A DNA stretch of 64,000 nt from Sporosarcina trichiuri (lineage in GTDB: Bacteria > Bacillota > Bacilli > Bacillales_A > Planococcaceae). The DNA is taken from positions 1,646,001 to 1,710,000 of the forward strand of contig NZ_CP129119.1 of the NCBI RefSeq assembly GCF_030406775.1. Direction: 5' to 3'. This document shows positions 27,834 to 40,602 of the stretch, piece by piece. Position 1 is the stretch's first letter, and every line of letters starts with the position of its first letter. A program made the translations under genes and the position numbers. The notes beneath the pieces are model-generated. The model did no database searches and had not been told where the DNA came from. It saw only the letters and a list, made by a program, of their open reading frames with translations.

Positions 27834-29243
27834 CTATTCCTGCAGTGCAGGTACTTTCCGGCAGTCAGTGAAGCGTCCCTCGATTGCAGCTGCTGCCGCC
27901 ATTTCAGGACTGACGAGGTGGGTCCTGGCCCCCGCCCCCTGCCGGCCTTCGAAATTCCGGTTCGACGTGGACGCACAGCGCTCCCCGGCCGGCACGATAT
28001 CGTCATTCATGGCGAGGCACATGCTGCAGCCCGACTCGCGCCATTCGAAACCGGCTTCGAGGAATACTTTGTCGAGCCCTTCCGATTCCGCCTGCCGTTT
28101 TACGGACTGGGACCCCGGCACGACGATTGCCGTGACGGAAGGATGCACATGCCGGCCTGCGATGATGTCCGCGGCAGCTCTCAGATCACCGAGCCGCGCA
28201 TTGGTGCAGGAACCGATGAACACGTGCTGGATCTCGATGTCCTGAATAGGCATTCCTTCTTCGAGACCCATATAGGCGATCGCTTTTTTAACGGCTTCCC
28301 GGTCGGATGGTGAGGCGAAGTCATCCGCATACGGCACGCGGCCGCTGATCCCGGTCCCCATCGCCGGGTTGGTGCCCCATGTGACGTGAGGCTCGATTTC
28401 GCTTGCGTCAATCGTGCGGGCTTCATCGTATACCGCACCTTCGTCGGTGGCGAGCGCGAGCCAGCCGGCTGCTGCGCGGTCGAACGCTTCACCCTCCGGA
28501 ACGTTGCGTCTGCCCCGCAAATACTCGACAGTCGTTTCATCCGGACTGATCAGCCCGGCTTTCGCTCCCGCCTCGATCGACATGTTGCAGATCGTCATGC
28601 GCTGCTCCATCGTCAAGCCGCGGATTGCATCGCCGGTGAACTCGATGATGTGTCCGGTGCCGGCATCGATGCCGAACTTCGCGATGATGGCGAGGATGAT
28701 ATCTTTGGCGGTTACACCCGGTCCGAGTTCACCGGTGACCTGGATGTTCATCGTCTTCGGACGGTGCTGCCACAATGTCTGTGTCGACAAGACATGCTCC
28801 ACTTCACTCGTTCCGATGCCGAATGCGATGGCGCCGAATGCACCGTGTGTGGACGTATGACTGTCGCCGCAGACGATCGTCCGGCCCGGCTGTGTCAGTC
28901 CGAGTTCCGGTCCGATGATGTGGACGATCCCCTGGTCGGGATGCCTCATGTCTGCGAGTTCGATACCGAATTCCTCACAGTTCTTTTCGAGCGCCGACAT
29001 CTGTTTGCGAGCTGTCGGATCGCTTACCGTTCCGACATTGCGGGTCGGCACGTTATGGTCCATCGTCGCGTAGCATCGTTCAGGCCGCCTCACTTTCCGG
29101 CCGGCCAGACGGAGTCCTTCGAACGCCTGCGGGGAGGTCACTTCGTGAAGGAGATGGAGGTCGATATAGAGCAGATCCGGTTTCCCTTCTTCTTTTACGA
29201 CCACGTGAGTATCCCAAATTTTTTCAATGATGGTTTTCGCCAT
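27834..29243 (-). CDS. leuC: 3-isopropylmalate dehydratase large subunit
   Basis: 469 residues, aconitase-family catalytic subunit carrying the [4Fe-4S] cluster. Cluster Cys residues visible in [11 protein letters not shown] and GCSMCLAMN; substrate-side motif [12 protein letters not shown]. Acts with LeuD in leucine synthesis, cytosol. ATG 29243 follows GGGGAAGAGG. The 292-residue plus-strand frame at 28386-29264 is a shadow. Confidence 0.96.
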   Translation of the reverse strand: MAKTIIEKIWDTHVVVKEEGKPDLLYIDLHLLHEVTSPQAFEGLRLAGRKVRRPERCYATMDHNVPTRNVGTVSDPTARKQMSALEKNCEEFGIELADMRHPDQGIVHIIGPELGLTQPGRTIVCGDSHTSTHGAFGAIAFGIGTSEVEHVLSTQTLWQHRPKTMNIQVTGELGPGVTAKDIILAIIAKFGIDAGTGHIIEFTGDAIRGLTMEQRMTICNMSIEAGAKAGLISPDETTVEYLRGRRNVPEGEAFDRAAAGWLALATDEGAVYDEARTIDASEIEPHVTWGTNPAMGTGISGRVPYADDFASPSDREAVKKAIAYMGLEEGMPIQDIEIQHVFIGSCTNARLGDLRAAADIIAGRHVHPSVTAIVVPGSQSVKRQAESEGLDKVFLEAGFEWRESGCSMCLAMNDDIVPAGERCASTSNRNFEGRQGAGARTHLVSPEMAAAAAIEGRFTDCRKVPALQE

Positions 29244-29294
29244 TTCCTCTTCCCCTTTCCGTGATATGCCCGCAGGATCCTGCGGCCCGTCTCC

Positions 29295-30395
29295 TTATAC
29301 GTAGGAAAACATGATGCTGTTCGATACGGATTGGACATCGACTTCTTCTGCAACGCGGTCTGCCCATTCTGCTGTGGACAGCGGCCGGATGCCTTTTGTG
29401 GCAAGGTCCGCTGTGAAATGCCCTTCTTCGTAAACCGTCCGGACGGCAAGCTCCACTGCGGCTGCTTCCTCTTCCAAGCCGAACGACTGCCGCAGCATCA
29501 TCGCTGCGGACAGGATGGCGGCTGCCGGGTTGGCGAATCCTTTCCCCGCAATGTCAGGCGCAGAACCGTGGACAGGTTCGTATAGACCGAACCCATCCGA
29601 CCGGACACTTGCAGATGGCAGGAGACCGAGTGATCCCGTGATGACCGACGCTTCGTCGCTCAGGATGTCACCGAACATGTTCTCCGTGACGATCACATCG
29701 AACGACCCCGGGCTGGTGATCAGTTTCATCGCGGCGGAGTCGACGAGCTGATGCTCGGTGTGAACGTCGGGATAGTCCGCTTTCACCTCATCGACCACTT
29801 CCCGCCAGAGCCGGCTCGACTGCAGCACATTCGCTTTGTCGACAGATGTGACCTTCCTGCTGCGTGTGCGTGCCAGTTCGAACGCCGCCCGCACGATTCT
29901 CTCAATTTCAGTTCTCGTATAGACAAGCGTGTCGACAGCCGATTCCGCTGTCCTCCGGCTCGGTTCGCCGAAATACAGTCCGCCTGTCAGCTCCCGCATG
30001 ATGACGAGGTCGACTTCCTTTACGCGTTCTTCTTTCAGAGGAGACTGATGGAGGAGAGCAGGCACTGCTTTCACCGGGCGGATATTGGCGAACAGGCCGA
30101 AATGTTTCCGGATACCGAGCAGCCCTTTTTCCGGCCGTCTTTCTGCAGGCTCGCTGTCCCACTTCGGACCGCCGACGGCACCAAGCAGGATCGCATCGCT
30201 CTGCTCACACGCCGCAATTGTCGCATCAGGCAGCGGTGCATCGAATTCGTCGACTGCCGCCCCTCCGATCGCGCCGTGGACAAACTCGAATGTGTGATGA
30301 AACCTTCTTGCGATGACTTCCAGCACCTTCACTGCACTTGACGTGACTTCCGGACCGATTCCGTCACCCGGCAATACTGCAATACGTTTTTCCAT
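29295..30395 (-). CDS. leuB: 3-isopropylmalate dehydrogenase
   Basis: 366 residues. Oxidatively decarboxylates 3-isopropylmalate with NAD. MEKRIAVLPGDGIGPEV start, RELTGGLYFGEPSRR, and the substrate/metal motif NMFGDILSDEASVITGSLGLLPSAS; EPVHGSAPDIAGKGFANP close to the C-terminus. GGAGGAGACG precedes ATG 30395, 22 bases after leuA. Confidence 0.96.
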   Translation of the reverse strand: MEKRIAVLPGDGIGPEVTSSAVKVLEVIARRFHHTFEFVHGAIGGAAVDEFDAPLPDATIAACEQSDAILLGAVGGPKWDSEPAERRPEKGLLGIRKHFGLFANIRPVKAVPALLHQSPLKEERVKEVDLVIMRELTGGLYFGEPSRRTAESAVDTLVYTRTEIERIVRAAFELARTRSRKVTSVDKANVLQSSRLWREVVDEVKADYPDVHTEHQLVDSAAMKLITSPGSFDVIVTENMFGDILSDEASVITGSLGLLPSASVRSDGFGLYEPVHGSAPDIAGKGFANPAAAILSAAMMLRQSFGLEEEAAAVELAVRTVYEEGHFTADLATKGIRPLSTAEWADRVAEEVDVQSVSNSIMFSYV

Positions 30396-30417
30396 CGTCG
30401 TCTCCTCCTTCTGTTTT

Positions 30418-33004
<2,587 letters not shown>

Positions 33005-33056
33005 CTAAAGGGGTTTGGATGTTTATAGGCATTTCATTGTTCACATGGTCTGGCTG

Positions 33057-33572
33057 TCATTTCAGGATCGACAGCAGCGGCGATGGTGCTTTCTGTACTT
33101 CCCGTACGAAAGCGGCGGTTCCTGTGCGCGTCAGTTCTTTGATGCCGTATGGTCTCAGCAGGTCGATGAACGCATCGATCTTTTCAGGATCACCTGTGAC
33201 CTGGTACGTCACGATATTTTTTCCGGAGTCGACAACCGATGCCCGGAACGGTTCGACCAGACTGTTCATCTCCCCTCGCGCGTGAGGAGGGGAACTGACT
33301 TTCACAAGTGCGAGTTCCCGGAGGACGATCGACTTGTCTGTGATGTCCGTCACTTTGATGACGTCGATCTGCTTCTGCAGCTGTTTGACGAGCTGCTCGA
33401 TCTTACGCTCATCCTCCACATGGACGATGAATGTCATCTTCGACATGCCGGGCTGTTCCGTATGCCCGACAGTGATGCTTTCGATATTGAACTGGCGTTT
33501 CATGAGCAGGCCGGTGACACGGTTCAGCACGCCGCTCTGGTTGATGACGGTTACGGTGATGACTCGCTTCAT
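33057..33572 (-). CDS. ilvN: Acetolactate synthase regulatory subunit
   Basis: 171 residues: N-terminal ACT domain ([26 protein letters not shown]... through about 78) that senses branched-chain amino acids, and the ALS_ss_C domain with [25 protein letters not shown]. Confers feedback inhibition on IlvB. ATG at 33572 overlaps the ilvB stop by four bases (ATGA). Frame open further upstream to 34232 is merely the ilvB shadow. Confidence 0.96.
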   Translation of the reverse strand: MKRVITVTVINQSGVLNRVTGLLMKRQFNIESITVGHTEQPGMSKMTFIVHVEDERKIEQLVKQLQKQIDVIKVTDITDKSIVLRELALVKVSSPPHARGEMNSLVEPFRASVVDSGKNIVTYQVTGDPEKIDAFIDLLRPYGIKELTRTGTAAFVREVQKAPSPLLSILK

Positions 33573-35317
33573 GGGGCGCTCACTCCTAACATCTCCTGGA
33601 TTCCTCTGCCTGGTGCGACCATCGGATAGACATTCTCCAGCCGCTTCACACGGCAGTCGATGACGGCCGGTTCGTCGGACAGCAGCGCTTCCCTGAACAC
33701 CATTTCCGCTTCCTGCATGGTCCGGATGCGGTAGCCTTTCAGGTCGTACGCTTCCGCCAATTTCACGAAGTCCGGCTGCACGGGAATGAGCGATTGGGAA
33801 TAGCGCTCCTCGTAGAATGTCTCCTGCCATTGCCGCACCATGCCGAGCGCTTCGTTGTTCAGGATGACGACTTTTACAGGGATTCTTAGCTCCTGGAGCA
33901 GCGACAATTCCTGTGCGGTCATCTGGAAGCCTCCGTCTCCGACGATGGAAATGACTTTTGCGTCCGGTTTGGCGAGCTGTGCACCGATCGCAGACGGGAA
34001 ACCGAAGCCCATCGTCCCGAGTCCGCCCGACGTCACCCATCGGTCTGCGTGGTTGAGGCTGTAATATTGAGCCGTCCACATCTGATGCTGGCCGACGTCC
34101 GTCGTGACGATGGCATTTCCTTCCGTGATGGTGTGGATCAATTCCAGTGCCTGCTGGGGCAGGATATGCTCTGCGTCTTCCTCGTACCAGAGCGGGCAGT
34201 CGTTCGCCAGCTGGCCGAGTTTTTCGAGCCATGCCGACGTATCGGATTTCTCTTTCGACTGCTTCAGCAGCGCATTCAGCGCCTCTTTCGCATCGGCGAC
34301 GATCGGTACATCGGTCGGCACGTTCTTGCCAATTTCCGCTGGATCGATATCGATATGGATAACTGTTGCATTTGGCGCAAACCGGCTGAGGTTCCCCGTA
34401 AGACGGTCATCGAACCGCGCTCCGATGTTGAGCAGCACATCACATTCGCTGAGCGCCATGTTGGCGGTATAGGTGCCGTGCATGCCCGCCATGCCGAGGG
34501 CGAGCTCATGGCCGCCCGGGATGCTGCCGAGTCCGAGCAGCGTATTCACAACCGGGATCCGGGAAGCTTCCGCAAATTGACGCAATTCCTCGGTCGCGTG
34601 AGCGTGAAGGACACCTGCCCCTGCCAGGATGACCGGCTGTTTCGCTTCCGCAAGCAGTGAAACGGTTTTCTGGATCTGCAAATAATTCGGATAGAATGTC
34701 GGCTGGTAGCCCGGCAGACAGAGAACAGCCGGTGAATCGGGCACATGTTCCGCAGAGGCGGTGGCAATGTCTTTCGGGATGTCGACGACGACGGGTCCGG
34801 GACGGCCGGTCGACGCGATATGGAAGGCTTCTTTAATAATCCTCGGAAGATCTTCCACCCGGCTCACCTGGTAATTATGCTTCGTGATCGGCTGGGTGAT
34901 GCCGATGATGTCCGCTTCCTGGAACGCATCGGTCCCGATCACTCCTGAGGCGACCTGGCCTGTGAAGACGACGAGCGGCAGGGAATCCATCATGGCATCC
35001 GTGATTCCTGTGACCAGGTTGGTTGCTCCGGGACCTGAAGTCGCGATGACGACACCCGGTTTTCCTGAGACACGGGCATACCCTTCCGCTGCGTGGATTG
35101 CTCCCTGCTCATGCCTTGCGAGAATGTGCCGGATCGGCTGTTTGTAGAGCGCATCGTAGATCGGGAGCACGGCCCCGCCCGGATAGCCGAAGATGATCTC
35201 CACCTGCTGTTCTTTCAATGAACGGATCAGGACATCGGATCCTGTTGCGGGCCGCATGGCCGGGAAATCAGCCTCCGCCCTGTCCGCCGCCGTATTCGCC
35301 TTCAAGTCCGTACTCAT
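33569..35317 (-). CDS. ilvB: Acetolactate synthase catalytic subunit
   Basis: 582 residues, three-domain ThDP enzyme: pyrimidine-binding domain with catalytic Glu in [18 protein letters not shown]-binding middle domain, and the diphosphate motif [15 protein letters not shown]...VVILNN. First committed step to valine/leucine (acetolactate) and isoleucine (acetohydroxybutyrate). ATG 35317 lies seven bases after AAAGGAGA. A 40-residue in-frame extension to 35437 is excluded because it translates the T-box terminator. First gene after the T-box leader. Confidence 0.96.
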   Translation of the reverse strand: MSTDLKANTAADRAEADFPAMRPATGSDVLIRSLKEQQVEIIFGYPGGAVLPIYDALYKQPIRHILARHEQGAIHAAEGYARVSGKPGVVIATSGPGATNLVTGITDAMMDSLPLVVFTGQVASGVIGTDAFQEADIIGITQPITKHNYQVSRVEDLPRIIKEAFHIASTGRPGPVVVDIPKDIATASAEHVPDSPAVLCLPGYQPTFYPNYLQIQKTVSLLAEAKQPVILAGAGVLHAHATEELRQFAEASRIPVVNTLLGLGSIPGGHELALGMAGMHGTYTANMALSECDVLLNIGARFDDRLTGNLSRFAPNATVIHIDIDPAEIGKNVPTDVPIVADAKEALNALLKQSKEKSDTSAWLEKLGQLANDCPLWYEEDAEHILPQQALELIHTITEGNAIVTTDVGQHQMWTAQYYSLNHADRWVTSGGLGTMGFGFPSAIGAQLAKPDAKVISIVGDGGFQMTAQELSLLQELRIPVKVVILNNEALGMVRQWQETFYEERYSQSLIPVQPDFVKLAEAYDLKGYRIRTMQEAEMVFREALLSDEPAVIDCRVKRLENVYPMVAPGRGIQEMLGVSAP

Positions 35318-35361
35318 TTGCATCTCTCCTTTTACCTGTTGTCCCTGTATCTCTTCCAAAA

Positions 35362-35632
35362 CAAAAAGCTTTTCCAACCCCGCGCAAAAAGCTTGCGCAA
35401 GGGATGAAAAAGCTTTCATGGTACCACCCTTGTTCACGGCAGAAGTCGCCGCCTCATGGACGCGGAATGATTTCCGTGTCCTTTTGCCTAACGGACATTT
35501 GCTGTCCGGGACCGCCTACTTGGTTCAGCTGTCCACTCCGAGGGGATATCGCGTCGGCTGCATTACCGGCTTCCAGCACCGCCGGCTCTCTGTAAATGCA
35601 GGATTCCAATCACTTTTGCCTCATCATCGAGT
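35362..35632 (-). promoter_or_regulatory. T-box riboswitch leader of ilvB-leuD
   Basis: Minus-strand leader between ilvD and ilvB. Stem I base ACTC...GAGG (35632 onward) pairs with CCTC...GAGT around a GATGAT kink; AGAGAG and GCTGGAAG elements follow. T-box sequence AGGGTGGTACC lies at 35430-35420, with TGGT expected to pair with an A73 tRNA end. The terminator stem AAAGCTTTTTCATCCC / GGGGTTGGAAAAGCTTT ends in TTTTTGTTTT. The likely specifier is ATC (Ile) at 35547-35545, judged by position above the stem base; this codon call is tentative. Uncharged tRNA would allow read-through into ilvB. Confidence 0.9.
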
Positions 35633-35638
35633 TCACTA

Positions 35639-37306
35639 TTAAACTTTCATGACACCGCCTGTACTTGCAGACGTAACGAGTTTCGCATAGCGTGCCAAAT
35701 ATCCCTTTTGGATCTTCAACTCGAACGGTTTCAAATTTTCCTTCCGGGCAGCGAGTTCTTCATCATCCACTTCCAGCTCGATCGTCCGGTTTGTCAGATC
35801 GATGGCGATGACATCCCCGTTCTCCACAAGTGCAATCGGACCGCCGTCCGCAGCTTCCGGTGAAATGTGGCCGATCGAGATCCCGCGGGAAGCGCCCGAG
35901 AATCTGCCGTCCGTGATCAGGGCCACCTTCGTGCCGAGCCCCCTTCCGGCAATCGCCGCAGTCGGTGCCAGCATTTCCGGCATTCCCGGACCGCCCCTCG
36001 GTCCTTCATAGCGGATGACGACGACATGGCCTTCCTGGACGGTGCCGTCATCGATGCCTTCCTGGGCCGCTTCCTGTGAATCGAAAACGATCGCTTCCCC
36101 CCTGAATTCCTTGATGGAAGGGTCGACCGCGCCGACTTTGATGACACCGCCGTCCGGTGCGATGTTGCCGAAGAGGACGGAAAGCCCTCCGACAGGACTG
36201 TAGGCATTCTCTTTCCGGCGGATCACCTCATCGTTCTTAATCGGCCGGTCTTTCACATTTTCATAGAGGGATTTACCGGTCACCGTTATCCGATCGGGAT
36301 GGACCGCCCCTTCAATCTCACAAAGTTCTTTTATGATGGCGCTGACGCCGCCTGCCAGGTGGACGTCATGCATTGTATAATCGGAGGCCGGACTGATTTT
36401 GGACAAATACGGAATCCGTTTGGCGACTTCGTTGATATCCCGGACGTCGTATTCGATTTCCGCTTCGTGCGCGATTGCAAGCGTGTGGAGAACCGTGTTG
36501 GTTGACCCGCCCATCGCCATGTCCAGTGCAAATGCATCATCGATCGTCTCTTTCGTGATGATGTCCCGGGGTTTGATGTCTTCCTTGACCATCCGGACGA
36601 GGTGCTGTGCCGCTTCTTTGATGAGCCGGTGGCGTTCGTCGGAAGTCGCGACGATCGTTCCGTTGTCAGGTACTGTGAGGCCGAGCATTTCCATCAGGGA
36701 GTTCATGGAGTTCGCAGTGAACATTCCCGAGCAGCTGCCGCATGTCGGACAGGCGCTCTGCTCGATGTCGAGCAGTTCTTCCGCTGTCATCGACCCCTGT
36801 TTGTAGGAGCCGACACCTTCGAATACGGAAACGAGGGAAAGCGGTTTGCCGTCGGCGGAAGTCCCGCCTTCCATCGGGCCGCCTGAAACGAAGACGGATG
36901 GGACATTGGTCCGCACAGCCGCCATCAGCATGCCGGGGGTGATCTTGTCGCAGTTCGGGATGTAGAAGACACCGTCGAACCAATGTGCGTTGATGACCGT
37001 CTCCGCGGAATCTGCGATCAGTTCCCGGCTCGGCAGTGAGTACCGCATACCGATGTGCCCCATCGCAATTCCGTCATCGACACCGATTGTATTGAATTCA
37101 AACGGGATGCCCCCTGCTTCACGAATTGCCTCTTTCACGACTTCCGCAAACTTGTTCAAGTGCATATGTCCCGGGATGATATCGATATATGAGTTGCAGA
37201 CACCGATGAACGGTTTCTCCATATCTCTCGATCGGACCCCCGTTGCATACAGCAGGCTCCGATGCGGCGCCCGGTCGACGCCTTTCTTGATCATGTCACT
37301 TCTCAT
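35639..37306 (-). CDS. ilvD: Dihydroxy-acid dehydratase
   Basis: 555 residues. Iron-sulfur dehydratase with cluster Cys residues in NCDKITPGM and [17 protein letters not shown], plus C-terminal [23 protein letters not shown]. Dehydrates dihydroxyisovalerate/methylvalerate to the keto acids. GGAGTGACG precedes ATG 37306. It lies upstream of the T-box leader, so it has its own promoter and escapes the T-box terminator; read-through into the leader is likely. Confidence 0.96.
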   Translation of the reverse strand: MRSDMIKKGVDRAPHRSLLYATGVRSRDMEKPFIGVCNSYIDIIPGHMHLNKFAEVVKEAIREAGGIPFEFNTIGVDDGIAMGHIGMRYSLPSRELIADSAETVINAHWFDGVFYIPNCDKITPGMLMAAVRTNVPSVFVSGGPMEGGTSADGKPLSLVSVFEGVGSYKQGSMTAEELLDIEQSACPTCGSCSGMFTANSMNSLMEMLGLTVPDNGTIVATSDERHRLIKEAAQHLVRMVKEDIKPRDIITKETIDDAFALDMAMGGSTNTVLHTLAIAHEAEIEYDVRDINEVAKRIPYLSKISPASDYTMHDVHLAGGVSAIIKELCEIEGAVHPDRITVTGKSLYENVKDRPIKNDEVIRRKENAYSPVGGLSVLFGNIAPDGGVIKVGAVDPSIKEFRGEAIVFDSQEAAQEGIDDGTVQEGHVVVIRYEGPRGGPGMPEMLAPTAAIAGRGLGTKVALITDGRFSGASRGISIGHISPEAADGGPIALVENGDVIAIDLTNRTIELEVDDEELAARKENLKPFELKIQKGYLARYAKLVTSASTGGVMKV

Positions 37307-37400
37307 TACACGTCACTCCTTGCAGTGGCACCAGCGGGTGGACAGGATTCCAGCGGGGCTGCGGCTGCTTCTGCGCCGCCCGCTGAATTAGATTGTTGTA

Positions 37401-37429
37401 ATCATATAGCGAAAGAAATCAAGAGTCAA
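37401..37429 (-). promoter_or_regulatory. Sigma-A promoter of ilvD
   Basis: Minus strand TTGACT-17 bases-TATGAT, about 95 bases before the ilvD ATG. Strong match in both boxes and spacing. Confidence 0.75.
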
Positions 37430-37474
37430 CAGTGTTTTTTAAATTATCGTTCAATTTTGAATTGGTCGTTAAAA

Positions 37475-37488
37475 TGTATACGCTTACA
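37475..37488. promoter_or_regulatory. cre-like (CcpA) site upstream of ilvD promoter
   Basis: TGTATACGCTTACA matches the cre consensus TGWNANCGNTNWCA at all but one fixed position. Centred near -87 relative to the predicted ilvD start, a position comparable with the activating cre of the B. subtilis ilv-leu operon. Inferred from sequence only. Confidence 0.5.
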
Positions 37489-37587
37489 ATGTTGTCATAG
37501 CGCGATATATCGCATAACAGTTTTTTTCGTAAAAAAATTTCTAGTTATATTCTTGTGCATCCTAAATACTTTTCGACAAAATTCGCT

Positions 37588-37741
37588 ACATCCACATATG
37601 TGGATAACTTTCTCCACGTCATCCACCCCATCCGCATAGTGTTCACTACTGTTTCACACAGCTTGTCCACATGTCCCCCACAGGTTCGTGTGGATAGTCG
37701 AACGGTTGTTCTTTTTTCTTTTATCTGATAAGTTATACACA
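37588..37741. promoter_or_regulatory. DnaA-box cluster upstream of sda
   Basis: TGTGGATAA at 37599-37607 and TTATACACA at 37733-37741 are perfect DnaA boxes (TTATNCACA, either strand). TTGTCCACA at 37663-37671 and TGTGGATAG at 37689-37697 differ by one base; ACATCCACA at 37588-37596 by two. The first two boxes form a palindrome ATCCACAT/ATGTGGAT. The ilvD-sda gap otherwise holds the ilvD promoter, the cre-like site and AT-rich sequence. Confidence 0.85.
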
Positions 37742-37800
37742 ACCCGCTTTCCCTGCAACTGGGGAAATTCAGAATCACTGCTGAAAGAAGGTGACGTGCT

Positions 37801-37932
37801 GTGAACATACTTCCCGACGACCTGCTGATTGAATCTTATATGAAAGCCATGGAGCTCGATTTGTCTGCCGATTTTATCGACTTGCTGAGACATGAAGTGG
37901 ATAAACGCAGTCTGCTTTGCTTTATACACTGA
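37801..37932 (+). CDS. sda: Sporulation histidine kinase inhibitor Sda
   Basis: 43 residues, VNILPDDLLIESYMKAMELD then SADFIDLLRHEVDKRSL, aligning along its length with B. subtilis Sda (DELLIESYFKATEMN...FIELIENEIKRRSL). Forms a helical hairpin that binds KinA-type kinases and blocks sporulation phosphorelay when DNA replication is perturbed. GTG start at 37801 behind AGAAGGTGA. The DnaA-box cluster upstream matches the known DnaA control of sda, and a terminator follows. The presence of Sda suggests a sporulation lineage, though no sporulation gene is otherwise in the window. Confidence 0.9.
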   Translation: MNILPDDLLIESYMKAMELDLSADFIDLLRHEVDKRSLLCFIH

Positions 37933-37996
37933 TTATCGTTGAATCATATGCCACCAAGACGGGAAAGCGGTGTCTGCCTGATGGCCCTATATATAT

Positions 37997-38036
37997 AAAA
38001 GACAGCACACGTGCGAAAGCGCCGGCTGTCTTTTTT
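37997..38036 (+). terminator. Terminator of sda
   Basis: Stem AAAAGACAGC / GCTGTCTTTT with a GC-rich loop, then T run. Confidence 0.8.
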
Positions 38037-38078
38037 ATATGGCGTGGATGAGTGATTGTCCGCGGAGATGATTGAATT

Positions 38079-38122
38079 GAAAAAGCGGAAAGGAACACAA
38101 ACCTGTGTCCCATTCCGCTTTT
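38079..38122 (-). terminator. Terminator of the downstream nucleotidase gene
   Basis: Minus strand AAAAGCGGAATGGGACACAG / TGTGTTCCTTTCCGCTTTTT arms around a short loop, directly after the stop at 38127. Confidence 0.85.
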
Positions 38123-38126
38123 CTGG

Positions 38127-40502
38127 TTATTTCAATTCGTACTTCGCATAGCCGTCTTTCGTATTCTCAAGGAACTTGATACGCGGGTCATTCCCAATGT
38201 GTTCTTTGCCTCGGACAGAGGTTTCGAAAATCATTTTTGCACCGTCGACCGGCTGGATGAACCAGTTATTGTCCACTTTCGGATCGATCTGCTCCTGATC
38301 GGCCAAGTAGTCGATGATGGCTTCCCGGTTTTCATCCTGATAGAAGATGACGTCTTTTGCATTCCGGACACCCGGGAAGTTGCCGCTGCCGCGGTAGTTA
38401 TTCGTCACGACGACAAATTCCTGATCGGGATCGATCGGCTTGTCTTCGTATTGAAGATTTTTAATGCGGTTCGCATTCTCGTTCAGCAATTTGCCTTCCT
38501 TGCTGTCGTATTTGGCAGGTTCCGTCAGATCGATTTCATATGTCAGTCCATCGATCACGTCAAAATTGTAGGAGCGATGGTTTTCGTTCAGGATATTCTG
38601 CTCTTCCGCTTTCGCCGGATCCACCTGACGGAATGCGCCCGCACTCATTTCGAGCCATTCTTTGATGTCGCGGCCTTTTAAGACGACAGCCGCCACTGTA
38701 TTGTCATATACATACAGATCGGCCATGTTTTTAATGCTCACGTCTCCAGCCGGAATGTCCGTATAATAATCCGATCCGTAGCGGCCTCCAAATTTCAGCG
38801 GAGATCCTGCGGACAGGAGAGGCAGCTTGTCATACTCCGTTCCTTTCATGTGTTCTTTTACATAATGCTTCTGCGCTTCCGTCACAATCTGGATGGACGA
38901 GTCATCACGCACAAGACCGAAGTAACTTGTCAGCGGTGCAGTCGTCTTTGACACCGGTGTACGGATGTAGCCAAGCGTCCCTTCATGTGCTTCTTTGACG
39001 GCATCGACGACTTTCTGGTTCACTTCATCCGACTCTTTGTGGACTTCTCGCAAGGAACCTTTTCCGGATACGACAGTCCACTTGCCGTCCGCTAGTTTCA
39101 GCTCGTAATCGAGGAGGCCGAGGTGTGTGCCGAACCGGTCCGGCATGACGACAGGCGTGCCGTTGATCGTCCCCTGCTTCATGTCAGTGTTCTTAACATC
39201 TGCATAGTCACCTGGGAATTTCGCATGGTTGTGGCCCGTCAGAATACCGTCAACCCCATCCAATGCGGAAATCTGCCAAGTGACGTCATCCTCGTTCTTC
39301 TCATGATGTTCATCACCGATTCCCGAATGGGCGATCACGAACACCAGGTCCGCGCCTTCTTTTTTCACTTGGGGGATGAACTTCTCTACTGTATCCGCCG
39401 CATCCTCTGCCCGGACTTTCCCTGACAGGTGAGCGCCATCCCACCGCATGATGCCCGGCGCAACGACACCGATCACACCAATCTTGATGGCATGTGTCTT
39501 GCCTTTTGAATCCATGAGATCCTTATCCAGGATGACGTATGGAGTGAAGCGGTTCTTCCCGGTCTTCTCATCATAGATATTTGCATTCAATACAGGGAAA
39601 TCAGCGCCTTCTATGACGTTGTCCAGATAGTCCAGGCCGAAGTTGAACTCATGGTTCCCCAATGACATGACGTCATAATCGAGTGCATTGAGCGCGGCGA
39701 CCGTCGGGTGGACTTCACCTTTTTGCAGCGGGCTCTCCTTCACCTTGTAGGAGCCGAGCGGCGTGCCCTGGATCAGGTCCCCATTGTCGAACAGCAGGGA
39801 GTTTTTCACTTCTGCCCGTGCTTCATCGATCAATACACCGGTTTTCGCCAATCCGTAGTCCTGTATCGTCTTATCCTGATAATAATCATAGTTCATGAGG
39901 TTCGTATGGATATCCGTCGTTCCCATGATGCGGAATGCGACAGTCGCATCGCCGCTATCGGGAGTCCCCGGATATTGCTGGCTCATTTTCACAAGCCGGC
40001 TGACGATGGCGCGCATCTCATTTTTCATGACCGGCTGTTTCGGCTTCGCTGTTTTATCCGCATAGCCTTTCATGATCCCGAGTCCGATGCTTTTTGCCAT
40101 TTCGGGACGCAGTGATGCACCGAAGTCCCGCTTGTCTTTGAAACGGTCGAGAAGCTTGAGCGAGTAGGTGTTTTCCGTCTTGGCAGCTCGTGCTGCGATG
40201 ACGAATGCCTGCTCGCGCGTCAGCGGACCATGCGGATCGAACACAGACGCCGAGCGGCCGTGTACAAGCCCTGCAGTTACAGCGGCTTCGACATAAGGCG
40301 CCAGCTGTTTGTCCACATCTTTGAACGTGATGGAAGAACCGTCGCCCATCGGCAGATTCAATGCCGTCACTGCTTTCTGGATGAATTCCCCGCGCTCCGC
40401 CTCCTGCTGGTTTGCCGCTTTTGCAGGTTGAGGTATGAACAGTCCTCCCGCCACGACAAGCAGTGCCAGCAGACTGATTGCAATCTTTTTCACTATAGTC
40501 AT
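38127..40502 (-). CDS. SLH-anchored bifunctional 2',3'-cyclic-nucleotide phosphodiesterase / 3'(5')-nucleotidase
   Basis: 791 residues. Signal peptide (about 1-29), two SLH segments (about 35-160; LTREQAFVIAARA and MKNEMRAIVSRLVK), then a calcineurin-like metallophosphatase domain with GTTDIHTNL, DNGDLIQGTPLG, SLGNHEFNFGLDYL, VIAHSGIG and GHNHAKFPGD (metal ligands), and a 5'-nucleotidase C domain with YGSDYYTDIPAGDV and VVTNNYRGSGNFPG. Dephosphorylates extracellular nucleotides. Start 40502 (MTIVKKIAIS) gives the signal peptide. Tandem paralogue of the next gene. Confidence 0.93.
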   Translation of the reverse strand: MTIVKKIAISLLALLVVAGGLFIPQPAKAANQQEAERGEFIQKAVTALNLPMGDGSSITFKDVDKQLAPYVEAAVTAGLVHGRSASVFDPHGPLTREQAFVIAARAAKTENTYSLKLLDRFKDKRDFGASLRPEMAKSIGLGIMKGYADKTAKPKQPVMKNEMRAIVSRLVKMSQQYPGTPDSGDATVAFRIMGTTDIHTNLMNYDYYQDKTIQDYGLAKTGVLIDEARAEVKNSLLFDNGDLIQGTPLGSYKVKESPLQKGEVHPTVAALNALDYDVMSLGNHEFNFGLDYLDNVIEGADFPVLNANIYDEKTGKNRFTPYVILDKDLMDSKGKTHAIKIGVIGVVAPGIMRWDGAHLSGKVRAEDAADTVEKFIPQVKKEGADLVFVIAHSGIGDEHHEKNEDDVTWQISALDGVDGILTGHNHAKFPGDYADVKNTDMKQGTINGTPVVMPDRFGTHLGLLDYELKLADGKWTVVSGKGSLREVHKESDEVNQKVVDAVKEAHEGTLGYIRTPVSKTTAPLTSYFGLVRDDSSIQIVTEAQKHYVKEHMKGTEYDKLPLLSAGSPLKFGGRYGSDYYTDIPAGDVSIKNMADLYVYDNTVAAVVLKGRDIKEWLEMSAGAFRQVDPAKAEEQNILNENHRSYNFDVIDGLTYEIDLTEPAKYDSKEGKLLNENANRIKNLQYEDKPIDPDQEFVVVTNNYRGSGNFPGVRNAKDVIFYQDENREAIIDYLADQEQIDPKVDNNWFIQPVDGAKMIFETSVRGKEHIGNDPRIKFLENTKDGYAKYELK

Positions 40503-40545
40503 TTTCCGCTTCCTTTCTGTAATTGATGTGGTTTCCGTCTGCAGC

Positions 40546-40592
40546 AAAAGGGACTGCCCGGAGAATCATTCAGCTGATTTCCGGTGCAGTCC
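40546..40592 (-). terminator. Terminator between the tandem nucleotidase genes
   Basis: Minus strand GGACTGCACCGG / CCGGGCAGTCC, followed by CTTTTGC; isolates the two paralogues as separate transcripts. Confidence 0.7.
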
Positions 40593-40602
40593 CGCTGTCC
40601 AC

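Noticed and set aside
28386..29264. 292-residue plus-strand frame
   Set aside because: Shadow of leuC; no ribosome site and composition (Arg/Phe/Asp-rich) typical of antisense frames.
33573..34232. Upstream extension of the ilvN frame
   Set aside because: Lies in another frame inside ilvB; ilvN starts at 33572 with the conserved MKRVITVTV.
35318..35437. In-frame 40-residue N-terminal extension of ilvB
   Set aside because: It translates the T-box sequence and terminator hairpin; AAAGGAGA directly before ATG 35317 gives the real start.
37430..37570. Possible replication origin because of DnaA boxes and AT-rich sequence
   Set aside because: No dnaA-dnaN genes nearby; the boxes fit sda control, so no origin is claimed.
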